A stretch of 64,000 nucleotides of DNA from Roseivirga seohaensis (lineage in GTDB: Bacteria; Bacteroidota; Bacteroidia; Cytophagales; Cyclobacteriaceae), in contig NZ_LRPB01000012.1 of the NCBI RefSeq assembly GCF_001592945.1, forward strand, positions 124,001 through 188,000, given 5' to 3'. This document shows positions 18,973 to 28,516 of the stretch, one piece after another (positions within the stretch are counted from its first letter, which is position 1; every line of letters begins with the position of its first letter). The notes below the pieces were generated by a model, which had not been told where the DNA came from, did not search any database, and saw nothing but the letters and a program-made list of their open reading frames with translations. A program made the position numbers and the translations under genes.

Positions 18973-19039
18973 CCTGAGCCTTTTGGGCGAAGGAACTAAG
19001 AGCTAAAAGTAGCTATTTTTAGACCCTTCGTTCCTCAGG
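18973..19039. repeat. Long interrupted intergenic hairpin between hutU and hutI
   Basis: Nested inverted segments: CCTGAG (18973-18978) with CTCAGG (19034-19039), CGAAGG (18988-18993) with CCTTCG (19025-19030), and CTAAAA (19003-19008) with TTTTAG (19017-19022). The CCTGAG...CGAAGG wording recalls dispersed intergenic hairpin repeats (REP-like) seen in this phylum. It may end or attenuate the hutHU transcript. Confidence 0.55.
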
Positions 19040-19146
19040 GAAAGAAAATAACTTATAGGGAATTTGAACATAGAATCGATAAATATGGAGTGTTACTTTT
19101 TAAGAGTGACTCAAACTCAAATCGATTCGTATCTAATTGTTTAACA

Positions 19147-20388
19147 ATGAACACCTACAAACTAATCGGTCCATTTAAGCAGGTTTTGCCCATGACGGGC
19201 TTGCCTTTGAGTGGTGCTTTAAAAGACGAACAACTGAATGTTTTGGAGGATAAAGTCGGAATTCTTCTGCAAGGAGAAACCATTGCCAAAACTGGAGATT
19301 TCGATACGCTTTTAAACGAATCCAAAATTATTGGTGCCGAAGTGGTGGAACTCGATGGTGATTTTGTGGCCTTGCCGGGCTTTATCGATTCGCATACCCA
19401 CATCTGCTCTTCGGGCAGCCGAGCACGTGATTATGCTTTTCGAAACTCAGGAAAAACCTATTTAGAAATGGCCGAGCTTGGTGGTGGAATTTGGTACACC
19501 GTAACCCAAACGCGAAATGCTTCGCAAAAAGAATTGGAGGCTGGAATTGCCGAACGAGCCAGTCGCCATTTGTCGGAAGGAGTCACTACCATTGAAACCA
19601 AAAGCGGCTATGGACTTACTGTGGATGAAGAGTTGAAAATGCTTCGCGCCATTCAAGCTGTCAATGAAAAGCACGCTGCCGATTTAGTATCTACATGCTT
19701 GGCGGCCCATATGCATCCGAAGGATTTTGAAGGCTCGAAAACGGAATATTTGGAATTAATTAGCTCACAATTATTTCCAATTTTGAAGGAAGAAAAATTG
19801 GCCAATCGCATCGATATCTTTGTGGAATCGGGCGCTTTTTCACCCCAAGAAGCAAAGCCTTATTTAGAAAAAGCCAAAGCAATGGGCTTTTCGATCACCA
19901 TTCATGCCGATCAGTTTTCAACGGGTGGAAGTCAATTGGCGGTAGAAGCAGGGGCAGTAAGTGCTGATCATTTAGAGGCCAGTACAGATAAAGAAGTTGA
20001 AATATTAGCCAAGAGCAACACGATTGCCACCGCACTTCCTGGTGCTACTTTGGGTTTGGGTTGTGCCTATACGCCTGCCCGTAAATTATTGAATGCCGGT
20101 GTCTGTTTAGCCATTGCCAGCGATTGGAACCCCGGTTCGGCTCCTATGGGCGATCTGCTTATGCAAGCTGCGGTATTGGGTTCAGCAGAAAAGCTCTCTA
20201 ATGCTGAAGTGTTGGCAGGTATTACTGTTCGCGCGGCAGCGGCTTTAGAATTAACTGATCGAGGAACTTTAGCGGAAGGAGCTTTGGCTGATTTGGCGAT
20301 TTTTCCTTGTAATAATTATCAAGAAATTCTTTATCAACAAGGCAAGCTAAAACCTGCAATGGTTTATAAAAGAGGTCAAAAAATCTGA
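19147..20388 (+). CDS. hutI: Imidazolonepropionase
   Basis: 413 residues from the ATG at 19147; an upstream GTG extension (19090) adds an untypical N-terminus and is rejected. Hydrolyses imidazolone-5-propionate to N-formimino-L-glutamate. An amidohydrolase-fold protein: metal site HTH in FIDSHTHICSSGSRARDY, substrate-binding region TKSGYGL, HADQFS with the metal His, and the catalytic ASDWNPGSAP segment. Separated from hutU by about 210 bases with a hairpin, and 4 bases before hutG. Confidence 0.96.
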   Translation: MNTYKLIGPFKQVLPMTGLPLSGALKDEQLNVLEDKVGILLQGETIAKTGDFDTLLNESKIIGAEVVELDGDFVALPGFIDSHTHICSSGSRARDYAFRNSGKTYLEMAELGGGIWYTVTQTRNASQKELEAGIAERASRHLSEGVTTIETKSGYGLTVDEELKMLRAIQAVNEKHAADLVSTCLAAHMHPKDFEGSKTEYLELISSQLFPILKEEKLANRIDIFVESGAFSPQEAKPYLEKAKAMGFSITIHADQFSTGGSQLAVEAGAVSADHLEASTDKEVEILAKSNTIATALPGATLGLGCAYTPARKLLNAGVCLAIASDWNPGSAPMGDLLMQAAVLGSAEKLSNAEVLAGITVRAAAALELTDRGTLAEGALADLAIFPCNNYQEILYQQGKLKPAMVYKRGQKI

Positions 20389-20392
20389 ACCC

Positions 20393-21361
20393 ATGAACGC
20401 ACTGAAGCCCGCAGACCTGTCGCTTTGGAAAGGCCGAAAAGATGAAAATCTTGGACGACCTAACTATTGGTATGAAATGGTGAAAGTGTCTTCGTTGGAG
20501 ACGTTAAAACCTTCTGCCAATAAGCAATTGGCCATTTTAGGCTATGCGGTAGATGAAGGGGTAAAGCGGAATCAGGGAAGGGTTGGAGCGATTGATGGCC
20601 CAGATGCCATCCGTAAAATGCTTGCCATTCTTCCAAACCATTTTCAGCAACTAACTGATATTCTAGATTTTGGAAATGTAGTTTGCACTGACGAAGATTT
20701 AGACGCAACGCACAGCCACTTAAGTAAGGCTGTAAGTCAGTTGTTGAGCCAAGGTGTATTTCCAATTTTATTGGGCGGGGGCCATGATATTGCTTATGCG
20801 CATTATACCGGAATTCGTCAGTTTTTAGATGGGCAGGAGAAGAGCCAAACCATCGGAATTATTAATATCGATGCACACTTCGACCTAAGAAGTAATAAAA
20901 ACGGCAATACTTCTGGAACGCCCTTTTTTCAAATCGCACAAGATTGTAAGGCCAAAAATCAGGCATTCGAATATTGCTGTTTAGGTATTCAGCGGTCTGC
21001 AAATACGCAAACGCTTTTCAATACGGCAGATGAATTGGGAGTTACCTATTTAGAGAATACAGAATACACCATCGAACATTGGAGCGAAGTAAAAAGCTGC
21101 TTGAATGGCTTTCTTCAAAAGGTAGATAAGGTCTATTTGACGATCGACTTGGATGGTTTTTCATCGGCTTATGCGCCCGGAGTGAGTGCCCCTTCTCCAA
21201 TGGGATTCTCGCCTGATATTGTACTGAAAACACTCGATGTATTGATTGAATCTCAAAAACTGATCAGTGTAGATTTAGCCGAATTGAGTCCAAAGTATGA
21301 CCAAGATAACGCTACTGCAAGATTGGCAGCTAGGTTGGTGCATTATATGGTTTCTCGTTGA
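20393..21361 (+). CDS. hutG: Formimidoylglutamase
   Basis: 322 residues of the arginase/ureohydrolase fold. Hydrolyses N-formimidoyl-L-glutamate to glutamate and formamide, the last step of the pathway. Manganese-binding motifs are GGGHDIAYAHY, INIDAHFDLR and TIDLDGFSSAYAPGVSAPSP. The presence of this gene, and no formiminotransferase, indicates the formamide-releasing branch. It starts 4 bases after hutI and ends only 3 bases before the convergent HTTM gene, with no room for a separate terminator. Confidence 0.93.
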   Translation: MNALKPADLSLWKGRKDENLGRPNYWYEMVKVSSLETLKPSANKQLAILGYAVDEGVKRNQGRVGAIDGPDAIRKMLAILPNHFQQLTDILDFGNVVCTDEDLDATHSHLSKAVSQLLSQGVFPILLGGGHDIAYAHYTGIRQFLDGQEKSQTIGIINIDAHFDLRSNKNGNTSGTPFFQIAQDCKAKNQAFEYCCLGIQRSANTQTLFNTADELGVTYLENTEYTIEHWSEVKSCLNGFLQKVDKVYLTIDLDGFSSAYAPGVSAPSPMGFSPDIVLKTLDVLIESQKLISVDLAELSPKYDQDNATARLAARLVHYMVSR

Positions 21362-21364
21362 GGC

Positions 21365-22750
21365 TTAACGCTGATTTTCTAAAGAAATCTCCAAGGGTAG
21401 AATCCATTTAGCGTTACCGAAAAATGGTTTTTCCTGCGCTGCTAAATCTACATTCGGATCGATAATGTACTGGTAGGCTCTTCCGTTAAGCGAAGCCAAA
21501 GCTTGTGCGTAAACTTCAACATCTACGCCCATTCGGCCATATTCCTCTTTCAAAAACTTAGCAAACTTCCAGATCATTTGTGGGTTTCCGTCCATTTTTC
21601 GCTCCTGCCAATTTTGTAGGTAACCTCCAATATTGACTTCAATGAGCTCATCAGTAGCTTTGTTTTTTACCATAAACTCGGTTCTCCCATCTTTGCTTCT
21701 CAATTTCATGTGCCAAGCATATTTATGACCCTCCTCTGTCCAATGTACGTTTCCCTTAATAAGTAAATGGCGCATGGGTAGAAAAATCTGAATAGCGAAG
21801 AAAATTCCCAACCCGTATAAAATTACCTTCTGGTATTTTTGGTTAGGGGTAAAGTCATTGGTTTCCTGAGTTTCATCGCCTTTGAATCCGATTTTCTGAA
21901 TAAGCTTTCTTGGCCAATTGGGGCTAAAGTATAAGCTTGTAGCGGCAATCATAAACCATGGAAAAATACCGATTTCGAAGAGTTCTACATTCATTAAATG
22001 GAAGAGGCAAATGGCAATAAAGCCAATTAATCGGGTGCGTTTGAATAGTAGAACAGGTACAACTGCTAAATCTAGTAATAGGCCAGAATATGACATTATC
22101 ATGACCATCCAATGCTCTGTAAAGTATTGGCCAATGATGGGGAAGTTAAGATCGCCTAAAAGCCAATCTTTGAGTGGATAGCCTCGAAGCCAGTCAGCAT
22201 TAATCTTGGCAATACCACCAAAGAAGTACGGAATACCTACCGTAAGTCGGATCAACCAAAGGTTCCAACTGGCATTGTAGGGGCTTTTTATACCCTTAAA
22301 AATTTTATAATCAATAGAAAAGCTACGGTGGGCTGGAATAAAAATGAGAATAAAACTGACGATAATAACCAAATAGAAATGGTTGAGGTAACGTGCCTGC
22401 TCTAAAAGAAAAGTATAAGTAAAGAGCAAGAAGAACAGAACGGTGCTGATTCTATACAGAAAGCCTATGGTGATGAAAATGGCCAATGCACCCAAAACAT
22501 ACCAAAGTATATACATTCCATTTTCAGACAATGGACTTAGATTGAATGGGGTGTAAGCGAAGTTGAAATAAGGAGTGACCCAATAGCGATCAATCCAATT
22601 GTACTTGAAATAACGAGTTACCTCCCAAAACATAATGCCTCCAAACATTATTCTGAAAAGCACAATCGAAGCATTGTCAATGGGCGAGAAAAGGTTTTTT
22701 AATTTGCCTTTCCCAAGTATTTCAGATATTTCTCCTTTACAAATTTGCAT
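21365..22750 (-). CDS. HTTM (vitamin K-dependent carboxylase-like) membrane protein
   Basis: 461 residues. About six to seven membrane segments occupy residues 25-320 (FRIMFGGIMFWEVTRY at the start; IYPYFFGGIAK region; DLAVVPVLLF), followed by a soluble beta-rich C-terminal domain. The pattern matches the HTTM family related to gamma-glutamyl carboxylase; Lys182 in YFFGGIAKINADWL aligns with the catalytic lysine region of the human enzyme (YFIAGLKKLDADWL, from memory). Whether the bacterial protein carboxylates anything is unknown. It faces hutG tail to tail with 3 bases between. Confidence 0.85.
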   Translation of the reverse strand: MQICKGEISEILGKGKLKNLFSPIDNASIVLFRIMFGGIMFWEVTRYFKYNWIDRYWVTPYFNFAYTPFNLSPLSENGMYILWYVLGALAIFITIGFLYRISTVLFFLLFTYTFLLEQARYLNHFYLVIIVSFILIFIPAHRSFSIDYKIFKGIKSPYNASWNLWLIRLTVGIPYFFGGIAKINADWLRGYPLKDWLLGDLNFPIIGQYFTEHWMVMIMSYSGLLLDLAVVPVLLFKRTRLIGFIAICLFHLMNVELFEIGIFPWFMIAATSLYFSPNWPRKLIQKIGFKGDETQETNDFTPNQKYQKVILYGLGIFFAIQIFLPMRHLLIKGNVHWTEEGHKYAWHMKLRSKDGRTEFMVKNKATDELIEVNIGGYLQNWQERKMDGNPQMIWKFAKFLKEEYGRMGVDVEVYAQALASLNGRAYQYIIDPNVDLAAQEKPFFGNAKWILPLEISLENQR

Positions 22751-22898
22751 TGAATAAGATTGGATTGTACTCGTGGAGCAAATCCTAGAATATGTTTTGG
22801 AACTCTAAAATACAGAAGCTTTTCTAATTCACCCATTTAACCATCGCTTTCTAACATTCTGGACGGAAACGTGTTTCTATTACATTATCTGATTTTTT

Positions 22899-23813
22899 AT
22901 GATGGGAATAAAAACATGGTGGAAATTACTGAAGCAGGCATTTAAAGGCTGGAACGAGGACGAAGCTTTTCGTCAAAGTGCAATTGTGGCTTACTACTCA
23001 ATTTTTTCTCTGCCGGGGCTTCTGATATTGCTAATCTCCATTGGAGGGGCTGTGTATGGTCAGGAGGCTGTTCAGGGTCGTTTGGTGAATGAAATTTCTG
23101 GAATGATTGGTTATGAAGCTGCACAGAGCATTGAAAATATGGTGGTCAGTTCTTACAGGAGCGACTCAGGTTTTATTATGCGAGCTGTGGGAATTGGTAT
23201 TTTACTATTTGGTGCTACTACGGTTTTCTTTCAATTGCAAAAGTCGCTCAACAATATTTGGCGTGTTGAACAAAAGCCTGGGAGTGGAATTAAGAGGCTT
23301 ATTTTCGATCGCGCCTATTCCTTAGGACTTATTTTGGCCATTGGTTTCTTACTGTTAATATCGCTAGTGATCTCTGCTGTATTGGCTGCCATTAGCGAAT
23401 GGATGAGTCGTCAATTTCCGGAATACTTACTTGTGTTGGTGAAAGTGACAGATTTTGCCATTACACTTGGGATGGCCACCATACTTTTTGCCTTGGTGTT
23501 TAAGGTATTGCCTGATGTGAGTGTGAACTGGAAAAGTGTTTGGTCTGGTGCGTTTTTTACGGCCATATTATTCATTATCGGTAAGTTCGTTTTGAGCTTT
23601 TATTTTGGTCAGGCCGAACCAGCTTCATCTTATGGAGCAGCAGGGAGTGTCGTTCTTATCATGCTTTGGATTAACTATACTTGCTTAATTATGTTTTTTG
23701 GAGCCGAGTTTACCCAAGCTTTTGCCGAACACAAAGGTTATAGGTTTAAACCTGCCGAGCATGCCAGGTGGAAAGCGCGGTACGAGAAAGATAAAGAGAA
23801 GTCTGGCGATTAA
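22899..23813 (+). CDS. YihY/BrkB family membrane protein
   Basis: 304 residues with six membrane helices (about 37-57, 98-120, 145-170, 185-207, 220-240, 250-272). The family signature is AYYSIFSLPGLLILL near the N-terminus, FGATTVFFQLQKSLNNIW in the middle, and SSYGAAGSVVLIMLWINYTCLIMFFGAEFTQAF near the end. The function is not established (it was once called RNase BN, now known to be wrong). Two ATG codons lie back to back at 22899 and 22902. It ends 4 bases from the convergent hydrolase gene. Confidence 0.9.
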   Translation: MMGIKTWWKLLKQAFKGWNEDEAFRQSAIVAYYSIFSLPGLLILLISIGGAVYGQEAVQGRLVNEISGMIGYEAAQSIENMVVSSYRSDSGFIMRAVGIGILLFGATTVFFQLQKSLNNIWRVEQKPGSGIKRLIFDRAYSLGLILAIGFLLLISLVISAVLAAISEWMSRQFPEYLLVLVKVTDFAITLGMATILFALVFKVLPDVSVNWKSVWSGAFFTAILFIIGKFVLSFYFGQAEPASSYGAAGSVVLIMLWINYTCLIMFFGAEFTQAFAEHKGYRFKPAEHARWKARYEKDKEKSGD

Positions 23814-23832
23814 AAGTTTAGACCACTTTTAA
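23810..23832. terminator. Hairpin shared by two convergent genes
   Basis: TTAAAAG (23810-23816) pairs with CTTTTAA (23826-23832); the stem covers both stop codons. It is AT-rich and weak, but is the only structure between the convergent genes. Confidence 0.35.
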
Positions 23833-24591
23833 TAAATAGTCCTGAATCATTTGGAGCGTTTCCGTTTTACGCTCATGCATGGCCATATGAGCGGTTTCTG
23901 GTAAAATGTAACCGTCAACATTTACTCGTTCTTCAATATGCTTTTCGGCTATTTCTAAAGGAACACGATCATCGTTGGCTCCACCAATAAATAAAGTTTG
24001 AAACGGAAGGCTTTTCCAAAGCTCAAACCTGTCTTTTCTTATCTTCATGGCTTCGGTGTAAGCGATAATGGTGTCTAAGGAACTTTGTAAACCGATTGAA
24101 GTGGCTAAATCGATTTCTTCCTTTAGCTCCTCTTTTCTTTTTGAATAAAAAAGTGACGGAATAAAGGGGCCAATGAATTTTGAAAGCGGATGCTTTTTCA
24201 GAAATAAAATGGATTTATTTCTTCTGTGCTTCGCTTCTTCATCATCGGCCAGAGCGGTAGAGTTGAACAAGCCTAGTCCTTGAATAAGGTTAGGATGTCT
24301 TTCAGCCAAAGCCAAGGCCACATATCCACCCAATGAATGACCAATAACTACGCATTTTTCCACCTTGATTTCAGATAGAAAACCAGCTAATTCATCAGCG
24401 ACTTCCTCTAAAGTAATGCCTTTGTTCGGTAACGTAGATTCTCCAAAACCGGGTAAATCGGGGCAAATGATTTGAAAGTGTTCTGTTAGCTTATTGGCAT
24501 AAGGAAACCACATGGATTTGTTTTCGCAAAAACCATGAATGAGAATAACCGGAAAATCTTCGCCTTGAATTGTTGCCTTAATTGCTGGCAT
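23818..24591 (-). CDS. Alpha/beta hydrolase
   Basis: 257 residues from the ATG at 24591 (an earlier in-frame Met at 24615 would add 8 residues and lengthen the overlap with dxs). Classic alpha/beta hydrolase: oxyanion HGFCENKSMW, nucleophile Ser in GHSLGG, acid in the NDDRVP strand and His in ETAHMAMHE. The substrate is unknown; the family includes esterases and MenH-like or BioH-like enzymes. The 14-base overlap with the end of dxs shows it is translated from the dxs transcript. Confidence 0.85.
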   Translation of the reverse strand: MPAIKATIQGEDFPVILIHGFCENKSMWFPYANKLTEHFQIICPDLPGFGESTLPNKGITLEEVADELAGFLSEIKVEKCVVIGHSLGGYVALALAERHPNLIQGLGLFNSTALADDEEAKHRRNKSILFLKKHPLSKFIGPFIPSLFYSKRKEELKEEIDLATSIGLQSSLDTIIAYTEAMKIRKDRFELWKSLPFQTLFIGGANDDRVPLEIAEKHIEERVNVDGYILPETAHMAMHERKTETLQMIQDYLLKVV

Positions 24592-26515
24592 GAACTGTTT
24601 TAGCAAGCTTAACACCCATCATTTCGCGCACAGCATTGGCAATTCCTGCCTCATCAAAATCACATTCGGCATGTAATTGCTCTTGAGTTCCATGTTCTAT
24701 TATGGCATCTGGAATACCCAAACGCTTAATTTGAGCACTGTAGTTATTGTCGGCCATAAACTCTAAAATGGCACTACCAAAACCACCAACTAAACAACCA
24801 TCCTCTACAGTTACTACTTTCTTGAAGTTTCTGAAAATGTCGTGAAGTAATTCTTCGTCTAAAGGTTTTACAAAACGCATGTCGTAATGCGCTGGATCTA
24901 AACCTTCGTTGCTCAACATTTCTCTTACTTTATAAACGTAATTACCAATGTGGCCAATTGTAAGTATCGCTATGTCTTTCCCATCGGCAATTTTTCTACC
25001 TGTACCAATGGTAACTTTCTCCATTTTGGTACGCCATTCAGGCATTACACCTTGGCCTCTTGGGTAACGAATAGTAAAAGCTTCGCCTTCTCTAGGAAGT
25101 TGAGAAGTGTACATTAAGTTTCTTAATTCTGCCTCATTCATTGGGGCAGCCACAATCATATTTGGAATGCAGCGCATGTAGGCGATGTCATAAGCGCCAT
25201 GGTGAGTTGGGCCATCGGCACCTGCAAAGCCCGCCCTGTCTAAAAAGAAGTTTACAGGTAAATTTTGAATGCAGACATCATGAATTACCTGATCGTAAGC
25301 GCGCTGCATAAACGAGCTGTAAATGTTACAGAAAGGAATAAGCCCTTGAGTGGCTAGCCCTGCTGAAAAAGTAACAGCATGTTGCTCTGCAATTCCTACA
25401 TCAAAAGCCCTGTCTGGCATGGCTTTCATCATAATATTCATCGAAGAACCAGAAGGCATGGCAGGCGTTATGCCCATGATTTTGTCGTTCTTTTCAGCGA
25501 GTTCCACCAAAGTATGACCGAAAACATCTTGATATTTAGGTGCTTCGGGCTTATCGCTAACTTTTTTGAAAACTTCTCCTGTTACTTTATCAAACTTGCC
25601 CGGTGCATGCCATGTAGTGGCATTACCTTCTTCGGCAGGTTTGTAGCCTTTTCCTTTTACGGTTACACAATGTAAAATTTTTGGACCTGGAATTTTCATC
25701 AGGTCGGTCATAACACTGGTTAGGTGATGAACATCGTGGCCATCTACTGGGCCAAAATACCTAAGGTTGAGCGACTCAAAAAGATTACTTTGCTTTAAAA
25801 GCATGCTCTTCATCGAGTTTTCAACCTTAGAAATAATCTCTTGTGCACTTTTTCCGAACTTGGAGAACTTACTTAGTAACCTCCAAACGTCATCTTTTAC
25901 CTTATTATAAGTTTGTGAAGTCGTTACATCCGTCAAGTAATCTTTTAAAGCCCCAACATTAGGATCTATAGACATGCAGTTATCATTGAGGATAATAAGC
26001 AGGTTGCTATTAGAAACCCCAGCGTGGTTCATGGCTTCAAAGGCAAGGCCTCCTGTCATGGCGCCATCGCCAATTACAGCAATATGATGACGGTTATCTT
26101 TTTTGTATTGGTTGGCCATGGCCATACCCAAAGCGGCAGAAATAGAAGTAGAAGAGTGGCCTACTCCAAAAGCATCATACTCACTTTCTTTTCTTTTTGG
26201 GAAGCCCGAAAGGCCTTTATAAATTCGGTTTGATTGGAAAGAATCTCTTCTTCCGGTTAATATTTTATGTCCGTATGCTTGATGCCCAACATCCCAAATG
26301 AGCTGGTCTGTAGGTGTGTTAAACACATAATGAAGTGCTACAGTAAGCTCTACTACACCCAATGAAGCACCAAAATGGCCTCCGTAAACAGATACGTTGT
26401 CAATAATAAATTGTCTTAATTCATCACAAACCTGAACAAGGTCAGCTTGATCTAATTTTTTAAGATCATCAGGTGAATCAATTTTACTAAGCAGCTTTCC
26501 CGGTTGTATCAGCAT
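24578..26515 (-). CDS. dxs: 1-deoxy-D-xylulose-5-phosphate synthase
   Basis: 645 residues, usual length. Condenses pyruvate and glyceraldehyde 3-phosphate to DXP using thiamine diphosphate, first step of the MEP isoprenoid pathway. Motifs: WDVGHQAYGHKILTGR, the thiamine-binding GDGAMTGGLAFEAMNHAG...LNDN, and the transketolase middle domain with MPSGSSMNIMMKAMPDRAFDVGIAEQHAVTFSAGLA. It leads the alpha/beta hydrolase gene. A TAATTTTG -7-like box lies at 26594-26587 on the minus strand. Confidence 0.97.
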   Translation of the reverse strand: MLIQPGKLLSKIDSPDDLKKLDQADLVQVCDELRQFIIDNVSVYGGHFGASLGVVELTVALHYVFNTPTDQLIWDVGHQAYGHKILTGRRDSFQSNRIYKGLSGFPKRKESEYDAFGVGHSSTSISAALGMAMANQYKKDNRHHIAVIGDGAMTGGLAFEAMNHAGVSNSNLLIILNDNCMSIDPNVGALKDYLTDVTTSQTYNKVKDDVWRLLSKFSKFGKSAQEIISKVENSMKSMLLKQSNLFESLNLRYFGPVDGHDVHHLTSVMTDLMKIPGPKILHCVTVKGKGYKPAEEGNATTWHAPGKFDKVTGEVFKKVSDKPEAPKYQDVFGHTLVELAEKNDKIMGITPAMPSGSSMNIMMKAMPDRAFDVGIAEQHAVTFSAGLATQGLIPFCNIYSSFMQRAYDQVIHDVCIQNLPVNFFLDRAGFAGADGPTHHGAYDIAYMRCIPNMIVAAPMNEAELRNLMYTSQLPREGEAFTIRYPRGQGVMPEWRTKMEKVTIGTGRKIADGKDIAILTIGHIGNYVYKVREMLSNEGLDPAHYDMRFVKPLDEELLHDIFRNFKKVVTVEDGCLVGGFGSAILEFMADNNYSAQIKRLGIPDAIIEHGTQEQLHAECDFDEAGIANAVREMMGVKLAKTVHASN

Positions 26516-26586
26516 TTGATTTTGGACTAAATGAATTGAGAACTTAAATACGCACGAATTGTTTGAGCCGGATTTTTTTGAAGGAA

Positions 26587-26594
26587 CAAAATTA
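26587..26594 (-). promoter_or_regulatory. Likely -7 box of dxs
   Basis: TAATTTTG on the minus strand matches TAnnTTTG; no clear TTG was found at the expected upstream distance, so support is moderate. Confidence 0.45.
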
Positions 26595-26665
26595 GAAAAT
26601 ATTTTGAGTTAGTCGGCTTCATTCTCCTAATCCTTATATATTTGGTTCATAACAATTAAGAATCT

Positions 26666-27418
26666 TTGAGTTTCGAAATAAAACTACCGCTTTTTGAGGG
26701 TCCATTCGATCTTTTACTCTTCTTTATTCAGAGGGATGAGTTGGATATTAACGACATCCCGATCAACAAGATAACCAAAGATTTTTTGGATTACCTCCAT
26801 CATTTAGAACAATTGAATGTGGAGGTGGCGAGCGAGTTTATTTTAGTGGCGGCTACTTTAATGCGTATTAAGGTGAAAATGCTTTTACCACGCCCTGTAT
26901 TAGATGAAGAAGGGAATGAGGTTGACCCTAGAGATGAATTGGTTCGGCATTTACTTGAGTACAAAAAGTATAAGTCTGTGGTGGAAAGTCTTGCCCAAAT
27001 GGAGAATGACCGCATGCAGATGGAATCGCGAGGCAATGTTTTGCGTGAGCTCAAAAAGTTATCGGAAGGCAATAATGTTGAATCCGAAATGCAACACTTG
27101 GACCTCTATAAACTACTTAAGGTTTTTCAGAAAGTAGTGAGTCGCTATGAGGTAGAGCAAAACAAACCAAAGCATGAGGTAATTCAATATCCTTATACCA
27201 TTTCATCGCAGCGAGACTTTATTATGGCTAAGCTTAGTGAAACTCCTCGAATTTCATTTGTCGAACTCATTCAGCTAGAACCTAACAAAATCGCGGTAAT
27301 TTTTAACTTTCTATCCATCTTAGATTTACTCCAAATGAGAGAAATCACTATGCATTTGGGTGAAGGCTTCAACAATTTTTGGATTGAAAAGGTTGAAGAA
27401 GAGTTGGTAGAAAAATAA
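26666..27418 (+). CDS. scpA: Segregation and condensation protein A
   Basis: 250 residues. Kleisin subunit that bridges the SMC dimer heads, with ScpB, in chromosome organisation. N-terminal helical bundle YEIKLPLFEGPFDLLLFF-type sequence (here SFEIKLPLFEGPFDLLLFFI), middle acidic linker, and C-terminal winged helix (VELIQLEPNKIAVIFNFLSILDLLQM). The start must be TTG (26666): an in-frame stop lies three codons upstream and no ATG precedes the conserved N-terminus. It shares one base with the next gene's ATG. Confidence 0.93.
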   Translation: MSFEIKLPLFEGPFDLLLFFIQRDELDINDIPINKITKDFLDYLHHLEQLNVEVASEFILVAATLMRIKVKMLLPRPVLDEEGNEVDPRDELVRHLLEYKKYKSVVESLAQMENDRMQMESRGNVLRELKKLSEGNNVESEMQHLDLYKLLKVFQKVVSRYEVEQNKPKHEVIQYPYTISSQRDFIMAKLSETPRISFVELIQLEPNKIAVIFNFLSILDLLQMREITMHLGEGFNNFWIEKVEEELVEK

Positions 27419-28467
27419 TGGAAGTAGACTCAAAAAAAGCGCTTCGTACTTTAAATCCTAAAAATGTCTGGCTTCCAGTAATTATAGGTTTGGCTATTGT
27501 GGTTTTTATCGCACTGCGCGATGATAAACTCAATGACGAATCTTTGCAGTCCATGTTAAGGATATCTGTTTTGGCCATTGTTTTGGCTTTTCTTTTTCTA
27601 ATTTCTAAAGACCTTTTAAATACAGCCCGAGTAAAGTTAGTAGGGGGAGAATCGTTTACAGCAAAGGATGCACTTCGTATTGTTTTTCTCTGGGAATTTG
27701 CCGTGGCAGTTGTTCCTCCACTTATCGGGCCCATTGCTGTGGTGGTTTATATCATTCATAAACATGGTGTAGATGTAGGTAGAGCTTTGGCTTTTGCCTT
27801 GCTCTTGGCTATGATGGATAACATCTTTTTTCTTACCGCTTCTCCTATTGCTTTACTCTTAACTAATGGTGCTGCCTTGCCGCAGTCCGAGCTGATTCAA
27901 AATGAATTGGGGGGAAGCCTGTCGTATTTCTTTTACCTAAGTTATGGCCTCATTGCTTTTTACATATCGTTTAAAATTTCGGCTTTACTTCTATTTCCTT
28001 CGGTAGTAAAAAATCTTTTACAACGAATTTCTAGGTGGTCATTTTTGAAAAAGTGGGGAGAACGTTTATCGAATAGAGCCGATGAACTTTATGAGGTATC
28101 AAAAGAATTAAGGGGTAAATCTGTTGCCTTTTGGCTAAAATTAATTGGGCTCACTTATGCCATTTGGATTGTTAAGTTTGGAGTATTAAATATGCTTGTG
28201 GTGGGCTTTGTTCCTATTAGTATAGATGAACATTTTATGCTTCTGAGCCGACATCTGATTATGTGGTTGGTGATGCTTGTTTCGCCAACGCCTGGCAGCG
28301 CGGGAACAGCCGAGTACATTTTTCCTGCTTTTTTCGAGGATTTTTTAGGTGAATACACCTTTGTGGCTAGCTTGATTTGGCGCCTGATCAGTTTTTATCC
28401 TTATCTAATTATTGGTGCTTTGATTTTGCCCGGCTGGATAAAGAAGTTGGTGGTAAAAACGAAATAA
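27418..28467 (+). CDS. Lysylphosphatidylglycerol synthase-type membrane protein (flippase-like)
   Basis: 349 residues with about eight membrane helices. It matches the LPG synthase transmembrane/UPF0104 family (flippase-like domain): GGESFTAKDALRIVFLWEFAVAVVPP, HKHGVDVGRALAFALLLAMMDN and PTPGSAGTAEY. The catalytic LPG synthase domain is absent, so it is a membrane flippase-like or unknown protein. It overlaps the scpA stop by one base and is followed by a strong terminator. Confidence 0.85.
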   Translation: MEVDSKKALRTLNPKNVWLPVIIGLAIVVFIALRDDKLNDESLQSMLRISVLAIVLAFLFLISKDLLNTARVKLVGGESFTAKDALRIVFLWEFAVAVVPPLIGPIAVVVYIIHKHGVDVGRALAFALLLAMMDNIFFLTASPIALLLTNGAALPQSELIQNELGGSLSYFFYLSYGLIAFYISFKISALLLFPSVVKNLLQRISRWSFLKKWGERLSNRADELYEVSKELRGKSVAFWLKLIGLTYAIWIVKFGVLNMLVVGFVPISIDEHFMLLSRHLIMWLVMLVSPTPGSAGTAEYIFPAFFEDFLGEYTFVASLIWRLISFYPYLIIGALILPGWIKKLVVKTK

Positions 28468-28469
28468 AA

Positions 28470-28490
28470 AAAGCGGCCATTAGCCGCTTT
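28470..28490. terminator. Bidirectional terminator between flippase-like gene and ndk
   Basis: AAAGCGGC (28470-28477), loop CATTA, GCCGCTTT (28483-28490): an 8-base perfect stem flanked by A-tract and T-rich sequence. It can serve both convergent genes. Confidence 0.85.
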
Positions 28491-28516
28491 CTTATTCTTT
28501 ATAAGGAAGGTAATCC

